Shown here one piece after another: positions 62,778-64,000 of a stretch of DNA of 64,000 nt. Source of the stretch: DATGUN01 sp035301285 (lineage in GTDB: Bacteria > Bacillota > Bacilli > Bacillales > Amphibacillaceae); the NCBI GenBank assembly GCA_035301285.1, contig DATGUN010000012.1:1-64000 (forward strand), written 5' to 3'. Numbering within the stretch: position 1 is the stretch's first letter; each line of letters begins with the position of its first letter. The position numbers and the translations under genes are program-made. Under the pieces are notes generated by a model. It saw only the letters and a list, made by a program, of their open reading frames with translations, was not told where the DNA came from and did not search any database.

Positions 62778-62822
62778 GAATGTACAGAATGTATATTAAC
62801 TTCAAATAAAGGGGAAGTAAAT

Positions 62823-63371
62823 ATGAATCAAAGGTATTGTAAGGAATGTGGGAATGAACTGTTACCAGAGAGTGTGTTTTGCAGTCATTGTGGCCAAAAG
62901 ATAGAACAAGAGAATTCCCCCGTCCAGCAACAGACAGCAGTACAACAGCAACCTGTATTTTGGAAAAAGTATAAATGGGCCGTGGTAGGCATTGGCGTTA
63001 TATCTTTAATATTGATCATCTTTTTGGTGCAAAAAGATGATCCGGAAAAGGTTGCGGAAAAATTTGTGGAGCATGTTGGCAATGCTGAAATCGACAAAGC
63101 TTATGATTTGATGACGGTGGAAGCTGGGCGGGATTTTCGAGACGATTTTGAAGATATGTTGGAGTTCTATGATGGTGATAAAGAAGAAGCTCGTCGCGAT
63201 ATGCTTGAAAATGTAGATATCAGATCATTTGAAATAAGTGACGTGGAAAAGCTTTCCAAGAATGATGTTGAAATCACAGGTGACGTGTACTATGGGGATG
63301 GGGATGAAGAACAGATTATCATTGAAATCACTAAAGAAAACGGGAAATGGAAAGTAAAAGATACATACTAG
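62823..63371 (+). CDS. Zinc-ribbon single-pass membrane protein
   Basis: 182 residues. A zinc ribbon CxxC..CxxC (Cys6, Cys9, Cys20, Cys23) at the N-terminus, a Gln-rich linker, one membrane helix (WAVVGIGVISLILIIFLV), and an extracellular domain of about 105 residues resembling DUF4878-type NTF2-like folds (PEKVAEKFVEHVGNAEIDKAYDL). Function unknown. ATG 62823 follows AAAGGGGAAG; the long upstream extension of the frame lies ahead of the promoter and is not translated. Confidence 0.8.
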   Translation: MNQRYCKECGNELLPESVFCSHCGQKIEQENSPVQQQTAVQQQPVFWKKYKWAVVGIGVISLILIIFLVQKDDPEKVAEKFVEHVGNAEIDKAYDLMTVEAGRDFRDDFEDMLEFYDGDKEEARRDMLENVDIRSFEISDVEKLSKNDVEITGDVYYGDGDEEQIIIEITKENGKWKVKDTY

Positions 63372-63449
63372 ATTGTTTGAATTCTAAAAGGAGGTAAAAC
63401 TCTTACATGTTAGGTTTTAATTCCTACCTATGAAAAGAGAGCTATATCA

Positions 63450-63477
63450 TTGACAGATGTAGGTTTTAATCGATAAG
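63450..63477 (+). promoter_or_regulatory. Promoter of the aldo/keto reductase gene
   Basis: Perfect TTGACA (63450-63455), 16 bases, GATAAG (63472-63477). It lies inside a pair of short direct repeats (TAGGTTTTAATYS at 63412 and 63460). Confidence 0.55.
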
Positions 63478-63505
63478 GTATTTAATATGGAAGGGAGCGT
63501 TAAAT

Positions 63506-64000
63506 ATGACCATGGATATACCGAGTATTACTTTGAATGATGGTGTTATATTGCCTGCTGTTGGCTTTGGGACATATAAGCTGAATGGGAATTCGGGTGC
63601 AAATTCCATTCTTAGTGCAATCAATATCGGGTACAGGCTTATTGATACGGCGTATAATTATGAAAATGAAGGTACGGTTGGTGAGGCAATCAAACGGAGC
63701 AACGTCCCGAGATCGGAGCTGGCTGTGGCATCAAAGCTGCCAGGACGTTACCAAGACTATGACAGTGCGGTTAAGGCGATTCAGGAATCACTATACCGAG
63801 CCGATTTGGATTATTATGACTTGTACCTCATTCATTGGCCGAATCCGTCGCAAGGGATGTTCGTGGAAGCTTGGCAGGCATTGAATGATGCGAAAAAATG
63901 GGGACTTATAAGGTCGCTTGGGGTTTGTAATTTTCTTCCGGAGCATATTGAGCGGCTGGAGACGGAAACAGGCGTGAAACCAAGCATCAATCAAATTGAG
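63506..64000 (+). CDS. Aldo/keto reductase (3' end cut by window)
   Basis: NADPH-dependent carbonyl reductase; 165 codons are visible and the gene runs off the window. The catalytic tetrad is complete: Asp47 in IDTAYNYE, Tyr52, Lys77 in ASKLPG and His110 in LIHWP. The barrel start PAVGFGTYKL and the SLGVCNF block are family-typical. It resembles the B. subtilis YvgN/YtbE group that reduces methylglyoxal and other aldehydes. ATG 63506 follows AAGGGAG; ATG 63512 is a possible alternative. Confidence 0.92.
   Translation, partial: MTMDIPSITLNDGVILPAVGFGTYKLNGNSGANSILSAINIGYRLIDTAYNYENEGTVGEAIKRSNVPRSELAVASKLPGRYQDYDSAVKAIQESLYRADLDYYDLYLIHWPNPSQGMFVEAWQALNDAKKWGLIRSLGVCNFLPEHIERLETETGVKPSINQIE

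Noticed and set aside
62664..62822. 53-residue N-terminal extension of the zinc-ribbon protein
   Set aside because: It lies partly upstream of and across the promoter at 62749-62777 and has no homology-like features.
63387..63432. AAAGGAGG followed by an 8-codon frame (MLGFNSYL)
   Set aside because: Spacing of about 12 bases is long and such a short frame can occur by chance; no regulatory codon run is seen.
63410..63475. Two GTTTTAAT-containing units resembling half CRISPR repeats
   Set aside because: Only two imperfect copies about 47 bases apart, no full palindromic repeat, no cas genes; the second overlaps the aldo/keto reductase promoter.

Overview
The window looks like chromosome from a moderately halophilic, Gram-positive, low-GC member of the Bacillaceae (Lentibacillus/Virgibacillus/Oceanobacillus type). 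This is inferred from strong AGGAGG-type ribosome binding sites with many TTG/GTG starts, T-box leaders, cre-like sites, a SipW/TasA locus, very acidic secreted proteins and several Na+-linked transporters. No rRNA, tRNA, CRISPR array, prophage or complete insertion sequence was seen.

Layout. 0-2.4 kb: the 3' part of a beta-lactamase-like exported hydrolase, then an old yellow enzyme. 2.7-4.1 kb: a YfcC-type permease. 4.2-11 kb: two tandem T-box leaders followed by ilvE and a complete livJHMGF branched-chain amino acid ABC importer. 11-16.9 kb: lrgAB, brnQ, a MarR regulator, a CarD/CdnL regulator and an orphan permease. 17-20.9 kb: a small membrane protein, an Asn/Asp-rich lipoprotein, an SDR and a HasB-type UDP-glucose dehydrogenase. 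20.9-25.3 kb: a repeat-like noncoding stretch, then nagZ and namZ (exo-acting peptidoglycan hydrolases). Both enzymes end in the same module of about 65 residues found on the first gene of the window. 25.4-27.3 kb: a TapA-like acidic exported protein, sipW and a TasA/camelysin-type fibre protein. 27.7-32.4 kb: an amidase, a TctA-like permease with a very small partner, and a divergent class II HMG-CoA reductase.

32.6-53.6 kb is a large carbohydrate region. On the minus strand lie nhaC-like antiporter, Gfo/Idh/MocA oxidoreductase and LacI regulator genes, and a 1025-residue cytoplasmic glycosidase. On the plus strand lies a ROK repressor followed by a sugar ABC importer (binding protein and two permeases, no ATPase), a ROK sugar kinase, a GH38 alpha-mannosidase and a GH125 exo-alpha-mannosidase. 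Mannose-6-phosphate isomerase, a sugar-phosphate isomerase/epimerase-like protein and an MFS sugar transporter follow on the minus strand. Together these suggest import of manno-oligosaccharides, possibly from N-glycans or mannan, intracellular trimming to mannose, phosphorylation and entry into glycolysis. Four copies of a related AT-rich motif lie in front of the divergent units.

54-64 kb is a patchy accessory stretch. It holds an MDR oxidoreductase, a decayed tatA, many very small membrane proteins (34, 45 and 42 residues), a YehR-type lipoprotein, a short M50-like protease, a DinB/YfiT protein, a VWA-domain lipoprotein with an Asn/Asp-rich linker, an OsmC protein, a zinc-ribbon membrane protein and the start of an aldo/keto reductase. 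All functions are assigned by reading motifs and from family knowledge; no database search was run.
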